Shown: positions 35,575 through 47,445, numbered from the stretch's first letter. The stretch: DNA of 64,000 bases from Microcebus murinus (GCF_040939455.1 NC_134117.1:22065501-22129500); one strand, 5' to 3'. Numbers and translations are program-made. The notes: generated by a model from the letters alone, not told the origin.

Positions 35575-35825
35575 GTTATTGGCACTGATAATATGCATGA
35601 TGATGACGGCAATAGGGAGCATTTCTAGAGTTCTTTACGCTACGCCAGGCATTATTCCAACAACTTTCTATGTATCTCCTCATTCCTCACAGCAACTCTA
35701 TGGGATAGATACTGTCATTATGCCCATTTTGAAGATGAAGAAACCAAGGTACAGTGATAGGAAATTACTTTCTGCAGCAAATAGTAACGAAGCCAGCAAG
35801 AGAACCCAGGTAGTCGACACTACAC
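35575..35825 (-). repeat. MIR SINE
   Basis: Antisense: cgccaggcattattccaaca, cattcctcacagcaactcta tgggatag, gcccattttgaagatgaaga aaccaagg. Confidence 0.85.
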
Positions 35826-35979
35826 AGTATGTGTGGCAGTCACACTTCCTGATATTCCAGCTGAGTCTTTATTTCCAGCATTTAATCTAGCACATTTAAA
35901 TGTGGCTCATGGTGTGTTCTGCTTTTGGTAAAAACTGTTGGTGTCAGTGCCTAGAGGGATCCATCTGAGACGTGCTGCT

Positions 35980-36488
35980 GTGATGGTTAATTTTATGTGT
36001 CCACTTGACACATTATGACATATAAACATTATTTCTGGATATATCTGAAAGGGCATTTCCAGAAGAGATTAGCATTTGAGCTGGTGGGCTGGGCAACACA
36101 TACTGCCCTCCTCAATGTGGGTGGGCATCGTCCAACCCACTGAAGGCTCAGATAGGAAAAAAGGGCAGAGGAAGCTTGAGCTCCGTCTCCCTACCTGACT
36201 GCTTGAGCTTAGACTATAGTCTTCTCCTGCCCTTGGACTAAGACTTATACCACTGACACTCTTAGTTCTCAGGCTTAGGACCCAGCCTGGAATTTACACA
36301 CTGTCGGAATTTTCAGCTTCCATAATCATGTAAGCCGATTCCTTATGCTTTTTAAATATATATATATACATATAAAAATATATATATGTTTATATAACAT
36401 ATAATTTGTATTAATAATACACAGTATATTACATATATACACACTTCCATCTATTGGCTCAGTTTCTTTGGAGAACCCTAATACAGAT
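35980..36488 (+). mobile_element. MLT2-type ERVL long terminal repeat (5' LTR)
   Basis: Begins tgatggttaattttatgtgt ccacttgac, has a central tttccagaagagattagcat ttgagc, the atgtgggtgggcatcgtcca segment, a cagcttccataatcatgtaa gcc region and ends ctttggagaaccctaataca. A TA/TATA microsatellite (36353-36440) has expanded near the 3' end. It is an old endogenous retroviral LTR, not functional. Confidence 0.85.
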
Positions 36489-37070
36489 TTTGGTACTAGA
36501 AGGACAGTAGTTCTAGAGGAACAGAAGTTAAAGCATGAGTTTCTGAGTTGGGTCTGGAGTTTTTGGAACTGACTCTCTGATTAGATTTAAAGATGTCAAT
36601 GACTCTATTTCTAGAAGAGAGCGCTGATAGTCCCTGGCATAAATTGGTAATAGAGATATGCAAAATATCTGCACTGGATACTCCTAATCAACCATGTATG
36701 AGAAGTAGAGCACTGGGTGACTGGTTGTCTGAAACTTTCAAACATTTTTGGAAAACTAACAAATATAATGAAGTTGCCCAGTTGCTCCTAATATTGCTGG
36801 ACAAAATAAATGAAAAGAAAGGATGAGGTCAGGGACTCCAATTCCCAGGTCAAGCTCCATATGCATGACCTGCAGGCACCTCTGTGTGCCCTGAAGGAGG
36901 CCCTTACCTCCCAGGGGATGAAAATCAGCCTGCTGAAAATCAAACACAGAATCCCATGCTTCCACTGGCTGAGATGCCATCAGAAAACAGAGCCATGGGG
37001 AAATGTCACAGGACTAGGTGGTCAAAGCCTGGCCTGGCAGTCAGGGCTATGGGCTAGCTAGACTGAGGGA
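36489..37070 (+). mobile_element. ERVL internal region, gag-side remnant
   Basis: Follows the LTR directly. The first bases (gattttggtactagaaggac) are where a leucine-tRNA-type primer site is expected for ERVL. A short open stretch at 36593-36826 is gag-like, then stops and frame breaks follow. The copy ends within gag; no polymerase, envelope or 3' LTR was seen. Fossil, no coding capacity. Confidence 0.6.
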
Positions 37071-37827
37071 GCCTCTGTCCGAAATAAAAGGTGTAAGTGA
37101 CCATCTCCAGAAAGCTGTCAATACATGAAGAGTGGGAGGTGGGCAGTCCCCCAAGAACATAGGTTTTCCGTAGTGTCTGATTTCCTAGGAAGGCTGTCTT
37201 ACAGACCACATTAGGAAGAGCAATGCATCACACATTGCTCAGTCGTTAGAACTTTGCTCGCAGTTTTGGAACTTTGCCATGTGGTGTTTCTCAATGACGT
37301 GTTAATATTGTTGATGTGTTTTTAATTAATAGTCTATAGTCACACATGTTATTTATAAAGAGACATTTCCCCAAGAGGGCAGCCAAGACAGTATCCCTCA
37401 GTCAAAAAGCAGACCCCTGGAGCATTCTGAAGTCAGGGTAAAGGTGGAAATGGAACCACCTGGGCTGAGCCACAAGGTTCCTCAGCAATTTAAGACAACT
37501 GGGTATGAAAATATAAAGCAAGGCTGGGGACTCCTGTTTCTAAGAACCACGGGGAGTCAGGTTCCTGCATGCTAATGAACACAGAGAAGTGCAGGGTTTT
37601 AAAACAAGACGAATACCACCCCTCATTAGTGCTGCATTTGATGGCTGTGTAAAAGGAAGAAAATGATCCACTTTAAAAGGGTCTTTAACATTGATGGGTC
37701 AATTTTGGCAATTACAGGATTTACACAGATATCTCTGCACCACATGGAAATGAGCTACAGCAAACACAATGCTCAATCACTTGTTTAGCTGATGACCAGG
37801 CAGCTCTTGGAAGGCCTGGATTCTCAT
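37071..37827. other. Unique intronic sequence
   Basis: No feature recognised. Confidence 0.45.
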
Positions 37828-38200
37828 TACCTTTGAGCTCCCAGCTCAAATGTCACCCCCAAGGCAGGGCTGGGACTCAGACGAGGCAGGCAAGCAGGGC
37901 ATCTAAGGTGCCTCCTTAAACATACGCTGGGCGTCTCACTTGCCTCCTCTGATCCCGCCCCGTTTCCAATGAGGTGTCCCCTGACTGCTTTAATGAAAAC
38001 ACCCCCCTCCCCTCTCCTGGCCCACCTGGTTCCCATGATACCACTCGGTGGCACTAGCCACATTCAGTCACTACCTGGCTTATTGTGTTCTTAGCTACTG
38101 TCTGTTGTCCACACCCCTGGAGTCCCTAGTACCTCACATGGTGTCTGGGCCACAGAAGGCTTCCAGGAATATGTCTGTTGGACGGGTATAAACAAGGATG
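37828..38200 (+). repeat. L2 LINE 3' fragment
   Basis: Sense L2: tttgagctcccagctcaaat gtcaccccc, gaggtgtcccctgactgctt, cctggagtccctagtacctc and tggtgtctgggccacagaag. Confidence 0.75.
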
Positions 38201-38439
38201 TGAGAGAATGGGAGTCAGCGACTATAGACAACCCAAGAAAATCCTTCTAAACCCAAATTCTTTTGACTCAGAGTAAAGTATATAGAATCAGTGTGATGGG
38301 TGAGTGTTCAAAATGTAGATACACCACAAGAAATCTGGGGCAAAAAGAAAGTCCCTGAGTTGGTAAAGAGTGAATCATAAAACACAAGCTCCACAAGTGT
38401 TAAGGCCGCCTTTTCCTAACTGTTGAGAGACAAAATGGA
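38201..38439. other. Unique intronic sequence
   Basis: No feature recognised. Confidence 0.5.
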
Positions 38440-38640
38440 AATACAGAATGAATGAACACTCACATAGAACAGACACTTCAAGGTAATTTCACTTAATGCC
38501 CACGTCAACCTTTTAAAGTAAACTTTGTCCCCACTTTTCAGATGACAAGACTAATGTGAGGATTAAAGAGGTTGTCCAATTCGTGTATGAATTTACAGAT
38601 CTACAGGCATCTAGTTTTCAAACTCAGGTTTCAGCAAGCA
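38440..38640 (-). repeat. MIR SINE
   Basis: Antisense, decayed: taatttcacttaatgcccac gtcaac, ccccacttttcagatgacaa gac and ggattaaagaggttgtccaa. Confidence 0.65.
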
Positions 38641-39619
38641 CCAAAATTATTCTTTCATACAGCCTCACAAGCATCTCGATTTTTTTCAACTTGAAAGACT
38701 CGACATAACAATTCCTGATGTTCCTGATTGTTCCCAACTCCAGCTTTTCTAAGAAAATTCCTGGATCGACAAATCCAATAATTCTATTCTTTAAGAGCAA
38801 TCGACATAATTTGTTTTTCAGAAATACATACCTTTTTATAAATCTTCCATATCTTATACACATCCATCCTGCTACTTTTCCACCTTATAACTATCTCTAG
38901 CCTCTGTTACATAAGCCCCTATCTTCTTTGCCTTAATCTTTGCCCATTTCTTTTTGTTCTGACCTCCACCCCTCAAGTACCTGACTATGAAAACGAAGGC
39001 AAATTTCAGTTCACTTCCTCAAAAGGAGCCACGCCAGTCATGCCCATTCTCCCCCTAAGACCTCTGTCCTAACTCTTTGGTTCACATTTTTAGTTATGTT
39101 CTAAGTGTATGTCTTCTCTTCCTCCCTTTCTAAATTTCAGGGCAGTACACAGAAAGCGTCAACCACAAGCGGATAAATGTGGGGAGGAAACAGAGGACTC
39201 TTCCCTGGCCCCAACGCAGGGAGCACTGTGAACAGCCAGCCTCTGGGAGTGAAGCAGTTCCCTGCAGAGAGGGCAAAAAAAAAGCCCCAGCCTTCCACCC
39301 CAAGTCTGTTGTGAGGCACAGCCTGGTTTTCACTGTCAGAGGCATTGTGCTCTGCTTTGTACCTTTACTTTAAGAAAAAGAAAAAAAGCCATCCTCCTTC
39401 GAGGTCCCTCTTGGAGAATAGTCTTTCAGACTCACAGATTTCTCCCAGGTGAAAACACAGCATTTGATTATCTTCCTGTCTTAAGTTTGCCACGTCTCTA
39501 CTTTTCTTCTAAAAAGCAAAAAAGGGTTTGTTTAGTCACAAACCCCTAAAGATGGGACTCTCAAGACCTTTCAGGGGTTCTGTCATGCACATTGTCTGAA
39601 AATGTGCAGGTTTTAGTTG
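38641..39619. other. Unique intronic sequence
   Basis: About 1 kb with no recognised gene or repeat. Confidence 0.45.
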
Positions 39620-39740
39620 CAATCCAACCTCTTTCCCTAACAAAGGGACGCTAAGCAAGTCATTTCCTTCATCTGGATTTCACTTTCTTCACCCTTAACA
39701 TTGGCAGGCAGAGAAGGCTTGACGATCTATGTTTCTCCTA
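39620..39740 (+). repeat. MIR SINE fragment
   Basis: Sense: gacgctaagcaagtcatttc, ttcatctggatttcactttc ttcacc. Confidence 0.55.
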
Positions 39741-39899
39741 GCCCGAAATATTAGCAATCCAGTGGAGAGAGTTTAAAAAGGGAAAGATTCACAAGGGATC
39801 CAGTCAAGACTTGCCACCCAGGGAACTGAAAGTCTCATGCCTTGCTCTCTGCCCTGGCTTCTGTCAGTAGATTCCTGCCTTCCTGTTTTCTTTCCTTCA

Positions 39900-40325
39900 C
39901 ACAGATCCTAACACGTGTCAAGCACGGCCCTCGGCAGGGAGGAATCACACTGAGACAAACATCATCCCTGCTCTCAATGAATCTATATTTACTGGGGAAG
40001 GTGAAACAGTGGTAAAATTAATAAATAACCCCTACATAAGACATAAAATAAAATGATTGCAAGTTGTACAATAATAAGTGCACAACAAGGGACTGAGAGA
40101 CTGACCAGCCTGGAAACCTTTCTTAGATAGAATGGCCAGGTAGCACCTCTCTGGAGAAAAGATACTTAAATTGAAGAGATAAAAGATATTAAAAGAAGAA
40201 CTAGGCTTGTGAAAAATGTGATTAGGGACCAGGGGAGAAGGGGAGGTAAAGAAGAGAATGACAACATCCCAGACAGGTATGAAGCCCGCAGGCAGGAAAT
40301 GCTTGGTTTGTTTTAAAGAGGCTGC
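39900..40325 (-). repeat. L2 LINE fragment
   Basis: Antisense L2: aaacatcatccctgctctca atgaatc, gaatggccaggtagcacctc tctgg. Confidence 0.7.
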
Positions 40326-41039
40326 AAGAACACCAGTTTGCCTTTGGTGATTCGAGTCCTTTCCAAGTATCTCTCATTATCTCCCCACTATTTGCTCTTC
40401 AGGATCTATATAAACTTAGTGTGTTCACCTTATCACTGACACTTTAATAGTGGACAATGAGGAGCAAGTGATGGGTGTAAGGATGTCTCTGATGCCAAGA
40501 TGCTGAAGCACCCTGGTCTGGCGCTCACTGGCCGATGCTGCCCATCACAGCACACGAAAAGGCCATGAAAATAAGACAGTATCAGCCAGGGAGACCTTAT
40601 GGACAAACGTTCTGACTTAATACCAAGCACCACTCCAGGTATGCACCGCCATTAGCAGTGAGCTGAACCCTGAAGGGACTGAGTGTGGCTTTGTGCCAGT
40701 GCATATGGAAAGGCCAATGATGTTTCCTAAAATGCCCAAAACTGGACAGGTCTCCCTGTGACCATATTCGTTCAATGATCCAGGGAGGTCATGTGCATTA
40801 GAGATCCGGGACTGTGTCCGCAAGAACACTAAGCTATCCTCCACTCCCCTAGATTGCTGGCAGAGAAAAATCTTTTAATTTTTTTTATCTTAAGGCTATT
40901 ATAAATTCCTGACCTCCCTGGACAGGATAGCGAAGCCAGAAAGCCATACGACACCCCCATACGCTCACAGGGTCATGCCCAGCTCATAGCATGAACCCAG
41001 CACTTTTCTAAACATCTTGCCATTGGGATGTTTAGATTA
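40326..41039. other. Unique intronic sequence
   Basis: No feature recognised. Confidence 0.45.
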
Positions 41040-41105
41040 GAATAATATTGGAAAGTGCCTATTCCTGGCACACAGTGGCTATTCAATATATGCTGGTTAT
41101 GATAA
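41040..41105 (+). repeat. MIR/L2 3' end fragment
   Basis: Sense end: attcctggcacacagtggct attcaatatatgctggtta. Confidence 0.6.
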
Positions 41106-41769
41106 CAGCCTCTAAGCACATATTGCCCCTACTTATCCTCCGATCTCTTGGAAATGTCCCTTTTGTCAACCCTGATAAGCAATCTAGCAATTGTCTCAAA
41201 ACAGCCAGTGAATTTTGACAGCTGTGCACTCTGTGTGCCATTCTCAGTCATCAGCTGGCTGGACTCCAGAACATGACATCACTCCGAAATACCCTTCTAT
41301 CTTATCCTACATCACTTACCTGTGACAGAGGACATGCTAAGCCAGTGACAGGAGCAGAATCATGTGTCCCTAAGAAGCTGCTGACACTCAGAGCACCTGC
41401 AGGACCAGGACTGCTGGGCCCAGTCAGGCTGTCAACGGATTCCTGACAGCAAGACCAAGGAAACTCTAATGGGTCCTGCTCCTCTGTCCACCCATCAGAC
41501 ACTCACTGAGCACACAGGATACCCAAGGCCATAGGCAGGTGCTCTGAGTGACCTCAAGAAGCCACCCACAGTAAAAATGAGAAGCAGAAGAGTGGGTGGG
41601 AAACCAGATTCTAAGGGCCTCAAGGAAAGAAGAGAGAGGGTGCTGGGTGAAAGTGCTCAAAAAAGACCCTGGAAGAGAGCAGAACAGCTGCTGGGTCCTA
41701 AACATGGGTAAGAAAAGAGAAGAAAGAATTCCAGGACATGACGTGCCATCAGTAAAAGCAGGGATGTTG
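41106..41769. other. Unique intronic sequence
   Basis: No feature recognised. Confidence 0.45.
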
Positions 41770-41782
41770 AAAAGTAAGGCAG

Positions 41783-41997
41783 CTTGAGACCAGCCTGGAC
41801 TAACACAGCAAGATCCTGTCTCTCAAAAAAAAGGTAAAAATTAGCCCATTGTGTTGGTGCTCACCTATAGTCCCAGCTACTCAGGAGGCTCAGGCAGGAT
41901 CTCTGGAGCCCAGGACTTCGAGGCTGCTATGAGCTATGATTGCCCCACTGCACTCCAGCCTGGGCAACAGAGACCCTGTCTCTAAAAACAAAGAAAG
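41783..41997 (+). mobile_element. 5'-truncated Alu SINE
   Basis: Starts at cttgagaccagcctggacta within the left arm, has the linker and a right arm with gtcccagctactcaggaggc, gcactccagcctgggcaaca gag and a mixed A-rich tail. Imperfect target duplication aaaagtaaggcag (41770-41782) and aaaagcaagacag (41998-42010) shows the missing 5' part was never inserted. Confidence 0.9.
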
Positions 41998-42010
41998 AAA
42001 AGCAAGACAG

Positions 42011-42169
42011 TAGCCTGGCTAGAACAGCTCAATGGAAATGCAAGCATGTGCTCTGCTAGGGATGGCCTAATTTCCATCAGAGACATAGATACCAAGCTCC
42101 GAAGTGAGAAGGTGGAGGCCACTCAAGGAACTACTCAAAGCTTTCAGCTGAAAAGTTCTTTGGTTAATA
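42011..42169. other. Unique intronic sequence
   Basis: No feature recognised. Confidence 0.5.
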
Positions 42170-42352
42170 GTAAGTCCTGGGTCTGCCCAGGGGGGATAAT
42201 AGTCTAAATCCATTTGTGTGACCTTCAGCCGCTCACCTATTTTATTAAAACCTCAGCTTTCCCCATCTGTAAACAGGAAGATCATAACTGTACCTACTTG
42301 GAGAGGATTTGATGAGATAATTGAGCACAAAATAAGCAGATGTTTCCCCAAA
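42170..42352 (+). repeat. MIR SINE
   Basis: Sense: tgtgtgaccttcagccgctc acc, ctcagctttccccatctgta aac, ggaagatcataactgtacct acttgg, ggatttgatgagataattga g. Confidence 0.8.
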
Positions 42353-42719
42353 TGAATGTCACAGCTTCTTCAACATTTTTTAGCACATATTTCCCATCTA
42401 AGTGATGGATTTGCTGCTGCGTAAGAATAGATTCAAAAGGTGAGAACTCTTCAATCTTACAAAATAAAACTAGGAAGAAATGTGATTTTTTAAAACGAAG
42501 ATTAGTAGACTTGATTATTTACAAAATGTAAAACTCCTACTTTATGAAAAACAAAACTATGATAACAGAAATAAAACAGAATGGGGGAAATATTGGCATC
42601 TGATTCAACAATGTTTTCAGTTCATATATTATATTAACAGTGTGCACAGAATGATAAGGAATACAAGTCCCCAATAGATAAAATTTCTATGATAGTACAT
42701 TTTCAAAACATTCATTAAA
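42353..42719. other. A/T-rich unique sequence
   Basis: No feature recognised. Confidence 0.45.
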
Positions 42720-43012
42720 TGATGTCATTTCTCTGCTTAAAATCCTTTCCCATTGTGCCAAAAGTAAAACCCAAACTGCTTAACATAGTAGACAAGATTC
42801 CATGGTTTGTCCTCTGCCACCTCCTCACACTTCGTGGACCCCTCTCTCCTTGCTCATTTGACTTACTCTGGCTCCTTGAAAAGTGAAGCTCCTACAGGAC
42901 CTTTGCACAGACCTGCCAGGAGTCTTTCTTCCTCTTTTCTCTAACCCTTCAGCTCCTGGTTAACTATTCTTCATCCTTCAGTCCCAGCATTGGGCACTTC
43001 CCCAATGTCATG
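42720..43012 (+). repeat. L2 LINE fragment
   Basis: Sense L2: ttaaaatcctttcccattgt, gtaaaacccaaactgcttaa, caagattccatggtttgtcc, cctacaggacctttgcacag and catccttcagtcccagcatt. Confidence 0.85.
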
Positions 43013-43280
43013 ATTTGAATTGTGTTCCCCCCACAATTCACCTGCTGAAGTCCTCACCTCAGTATCTCAGAACGTGACCTTATTTGGGAACAAAGTTGTT
43101 GCAGATGTATTAGTTAAAATGAAGGCCTACTGGAGTAGGATCGGCCCCTAATTAAACATGGTTGGTACCCTGATAAAGGGGAAATGTGGACATAGACATG
43201 CCCACAGAGAGAACATCATGAGAAGATGGAGGCAGAGATGTGATGATTCTACAAGCCAAGGTTCAGCAGAACCTGCCAGG
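43013..43280 (+). mobile_element. MLT1 (MaLR) LTR, 5' part
   Basis: Sense: tcatgatttgaattgtgttc ccccc, gctgaagtcctcacctcagt atctcagaacgtgaccttat ttgg, ttaattaaacatggttggta cc, and an acatgcccacagagagaac segment. Cut off at about 43280, where the L1 pile begins; the 3' part was not found. Confidence 0.85.
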
Positions 43281-43284
43281 TTGA

Positions 43285-44215
43285 TTCTACTGTGAATTGT
43301 GCTGTGATAAACATTTAAGTGTTTTCTGATAAAATGATTTCTTTTCCTTTGAGTAGATACCCAGTAGTGGGATTGCCATGCCAAGTGGTAAGTCTACATT
43401 TATTTCTTTGAGGAATCTCTATATTGTTTTCCATAGAGGTTGCACTAATTTGCAGTCCCATCAACAGGGTATGAGTGTTCCTTTCTCTCTGCATCCATGC
43501 CAGCATCTATTGGTTTTTGACTTTTTAATAACAGCCATTCTGACAGGGGTAAGGTGATATCTCACTGTGGTTTTAATTTGCCTTTCTCTGATGATTAGTG
43601 GTGTTGAGGATTTTTCATGTTTTTTGGGCATTTGCCTATCTTCTTTTGAAAAATTTCTATTCATGTCTTTTGCTCACTTTTTTTTTTATTTTGGGATATT
43701 ATGAGGGTACAAACATTTTGGTTACATTCATGTCTTTGCCTCACCTAAGCGATGATTAGAGGCATGCCCTACCCCTCTACAATGCTCACAATGTTCATTA
43801 GTTGTGAGTTTAAACCCCCCCCCAGCCCCCTAATTCCTGGAGACTATTACTACCATGTTGCTCACTTTTTTTTTTTTTATTTTTCTTTTTTTTTGTTGCT
43901 CACTTTTTGATGGCATTGTTTGTTTTTTATTACTGATTTGCTTGAGTTCTTTGTAGATTCTGGATATTAGCCCTTTATAGAATGTACAGTTTATGAATAT
44001 TTTCTCCCATTCTGTAGGTTTTCCATTTGCTCTGTTGATTATTTCCTTTGCTATGCAGAAGCTTTTTAATTTAATTAAGTCCCTTTTATTTATTTTTGTT
44101 ATTGCTGTGTTTGCCTTTAGGGTCTTAGTCATAAATTCTTTGCCTATGCCAATGTCTATAAGAGTTTTTCCTAGGTTTTCTTCTAGAATTTTTATGGTTT
44201 ATGCCTTACATTTAA
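43285..44215 (-). mobile_element. Antisense L1 ORF2 3' segment, copy 1
   Basis: On the minus strand this encodes pieces of the end of L1 ORF2 protein: [20 protein letters not shown] with the [14 protein letters not shown] motif near 43530-43600, and [26 protein letters not shown] with [12 protein letters not shown] at 43870-44080. Stops and frameshifts make it dead. It lacks an L1 3' UTR. Interrupted by the insertion at 43678-43896. Confidence 0.85.
43678..43896 (-). mobile_element. L1 3' end inserted in antisense L1, with triplicated target
   Basis: Poly(T) at 43678-43687 leads into a lineage-type L1 3' UTR read in reverse: gagggtacaaacattttggt, tacattcatgtctttgcctc, gatgattagaggcatgccct. 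The target TGCTCAC followed by T's occurs three times, at 43671-43677, 43859-43865 and 43897-43903. The L1 piece lies between the first two; a T-rich tract of 31 bases lies between the last two. Confidence 0.8.
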
Positions 44216-45690
44216 GAATGAATCCACTCATGTATCGATGGGCACTAAGATTGTTTCCACATCTTTGCAATTGTGAATTGTGCTGCTATAAACATTCTAG
44301 GGCAGATGTCTTTTTTATAGAATTTCTTTTGTTCATTTGGGTATATGCCCAGTAATGGGATTGCTGGATCAAATGGTAGATCAACTTGTAGCTCTTTGAA
44401 GTATCTCTGTATTACTTTCCACAAAGGTTGTACTATTTTGCAGTCCCACCAGCAGTATATGAGTGTTCCTATCCCTCCACATCCACATCAGCATTTATTG
44501 CTTGGGGACTTTTTGATAAAGGCCATTCTCACTGGAGTTAAGTGATTTCTCTTTGTGGTTTTGATTTGCATTTCCCTGATGATTGGAGATGTTGAGCATT
44601 TTTTCATATGTTTGTTAACCATTAGTCTATCTTCTTTTGAAAAGTTTCTGTTCATGTCCCTTGCCCACTTTTTGCTGGGGCTGTTCAATTTTTTCTTGCT
44701 GATTTTCCTGAGTTCCAATTAGATTCTAGTTATCAGCCCCTTATCAGATGTGTAGCATGCGAATATTTTCTCCCATTCTGTAGGCTATTTGCTCTATTGT
44801 TTGTGTCCTTGGCTGTGCAGAACCTTTTTAATTTGATCAGGTCCCATTTGTTTATTTTTGTTGTTGCTGTGATTGTCTTTGGGGTATTCTTCATAAATTC
44901 ATTTATAGGTCAATGTCTATAAGAGTTTTTCCAACATTTTCTTCTAGAATTCTTATAGTTTCATGCCTTGTTTAAGACTGTTATCCACCGTGAGTTGATT
45001 TTTGTGAGACATGAGAGGTGTGGGCAGATCATTTTCTAGTCTTCTACATATGGCTATCCAATTTTCCCATTTGTTAAGTAAGGATTCTTTCCCCCAGTGT
45101 ATGTTTTTGTCTGCTTTGTCAAAGATTAGATGGCTAAATGAAGATTGTTTTATATCCAGGTTCTCAGTTCTGTTCCACTGGTCTATATGTCTCTGTTCTT
45201 GTGCCAGCTCCATGCTGTTTTAGTTACTATAGCCTTGTAGTATAGCTTGAAGTATGATAAATTATACATATACCACTGAGTTCTACTTAGCCACAGAAAC
45301 CAATGATGATCTAGCACCTCTTTTATTATCCTGGATAGAGCCGGAATCCATTCTACTAAGTGAAGTATCACAAGAATGGAAAAACAAACACCAAATGTAC
45401 TCACCATCAAATTGGTATTAACTGATAAACACTATGTGCACGTATAGTAGTCACATTCACTGGGTTTCAGGCAGGTAGGAGGAGGGAGGAGAGGATGGGT
45501 ATACTCACACCTAATAGGTGCAGTGTACACCATCAGGGGAATGGGCACACTTGAAGCTCTGACTTAGGTGGGGCAAAGGCAATATATGTAACCTAAACAT
45601 TTTTGTACCCCCATAATATGCTGAAATTTTAAAAAAAATTAAAAAATAAATAAACAGATAAATAAATAAATGAATAAAAACAAAATACCA
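44216..45690 (+). mobile_element. 5'-inverted (twin-primed) L1 insertion
   Basis: 44216-45256 is antisense ORF2 sequence (minus-strand peptides [20 protein letters not shown] near 44645 and [13 protein letters not shown] near 45170). At about 45257 the orientation flips: 45257-45690 is sense, starting just where the inverted part stops in the L1 (tatacatataccactgag), then the strepsirrhine-type 3' UTR (ggtgcagtgtacaccatcag, cttgaagctctgacttaggt, tgtaacctaaacatttttgt) and an A-rich tail to 45690. The pattern is the classic outcome of twin priming. The target duplication was not resolved. Confidence 0.85.
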
Positions 45691-47445
45691 AATGAGTTTA
45701 GCATGGTGTCAGGATAAAAAATTAACACACACACACCAAAAAATTCCATTTCTTTTTCTAGCAATTATAATAAATATGTGAAAATTGAAATTAAGCACAT
45801 AAAATCTTACGATCACACCAAAGAAAATGAAATACTTAAATAACTACACATCATGTATAGGTTTTGCATGGTGAAAATTATAAAATGCTGATGAAAGAAA
45901 TCAAAGACCTAAGAGATTTTACCATCTTCACAGATTCAAAGACTCAACACACTAAAGATGTCAGTTCTCCACTAATTCGTCTATATGTTTAATATAATTG
46001 TTATCAAAATCCCACTAAGGTTTTTGTTTTGGCAAACAGAGACAGGCTTATTCTAAAATATATACATAGAAATGCACAGGCCCTAGAATAGCTAAAACAA
46101 TATTAATGAAAAATAAAGTCTGAGTAATCATTCTGCTTACTATATTGCTACAGTATGAAAAGTACAGTATTGGCAGAGGGATGGACCCATCCCAATGAAA
46201 CATAATAGTGAACTCCAAAATAGTCACATAAATATGTTTAACTGATTTTGACAAAGGGGCAAAAGCAAGTCAATGAGGGTAAGAGAACCTTTTAAACAAG
46301 TAGTGCTGGAACAATTGTACATCCCATAGGCAAAGAAATGAACTGTAACATAAACCCCACACCTTAAATAAAAATTGACTCAAAATGGATCAGAGACTTG
46401 GATGTAAAACATAAAGCTATAATACTTTTAGGAAAAAAAAATAGGAGAAAATCTTCATGCTCTAGATCTAAAGAGTTCTTAGACTTGATACCAAAAGCAT
46501 TTTCCATAAAATTAAATTTTATAAGTTGGACCTCATCAAAATTAAAAGGTTGCTCTGCAAAAGCCCATGTGAAGAAGATAAAAATAGCTGACAACAATAA
46601 ATGCTGACAAGAGCACAAAAAACTGGATTTCTCATAGGAATATAAAATGGCACAGCCACTCTAAGAAACAGTTTGTCAGTTTCCTATAAAAGTAAACGCA
46701 CAACTACCAGATGACTTGTGAATTGCACACTTACACATAAGAAAAATGAAAATTTATGTTTGCACAAAAAAACTGTACTCAAATGTTCATAAAAGCATTA
46801 TTCTTCATAGCAAAAAAAAAAAAAAAATAGAAACAACCCAAATGTCGTTTAACAAGCAAATGGCTAAACAAAATGTCATACATCCATACCATGGAATACT
46901 ACTGAGCAATAAAAAGGAACAAATTATCAATACACAACAAAGTGCATGAATTTGCAGGGAATTATGTCAAGTGAAAAAAGGTATGCAATCTCAAAAGGTT
47001 ACATACTATATGATTCCATTTCTACAACATTTTCAAAATAACAAAATTTTATAAATAGAGAACAAGTTAGTGGTGGCTAGGATTGAGTGACTAGGAGTTT
47101 GGGGTGAGTAAGGAGGGTGTGATTATACAAGGGCCTCATAAGAGTGATTCTCCTGGTGATGGAACCATTCAACATCTTGACTATGGGGGTAGACAGACAA
47201 AACTACCCAGCCTCACCTACCCCACAGACAACACACACAAAAAACTGGGTACAACTAAAACATAGGAAATCTGTATGAGATTAAGGAAATGTATCAATGT
47301 CAATATCCTACTTGTGATATGTATTATGGTTTTAGAAAATATTACCCTTGGGGAAGACTCTGAAAGAATACACAGTACCTCACTGTATTGCTCCTCAGAA
47401 CTGCCTGTGAATCTTCAATTATCTCAATAAAAATTTCAATTCAAA
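45691..47445 (+). mobile_element. L1M (old L1), ORF2 end and 3' UTR
   Basis: Sense: aaagacctaagagattttac, ttgttatcaaaatcccacta aggttttt, the aaaaattgactcaaaatgga tcagagac motif, acctcatcaaaattaaaagg, ccataccatggaatactact gagcaataaaaaggaa, and a 3' UTR ending ctcaataaaaatttcaattc. Many stops; an A run at 46810-46826. Older than the neighbouring lineage-type L1. Confidence 0.85.

Noticed and set aside
35193..35612. 139-codon minus-strand frame
   Set aside because: Overlaps an L2 end, a TA repeat and the edge of a MIR; no domain.
43830..45213. Minus-strand frames as genes
   Set aside because: They are decayed pieces of L1 ORF2 in antisense segments.
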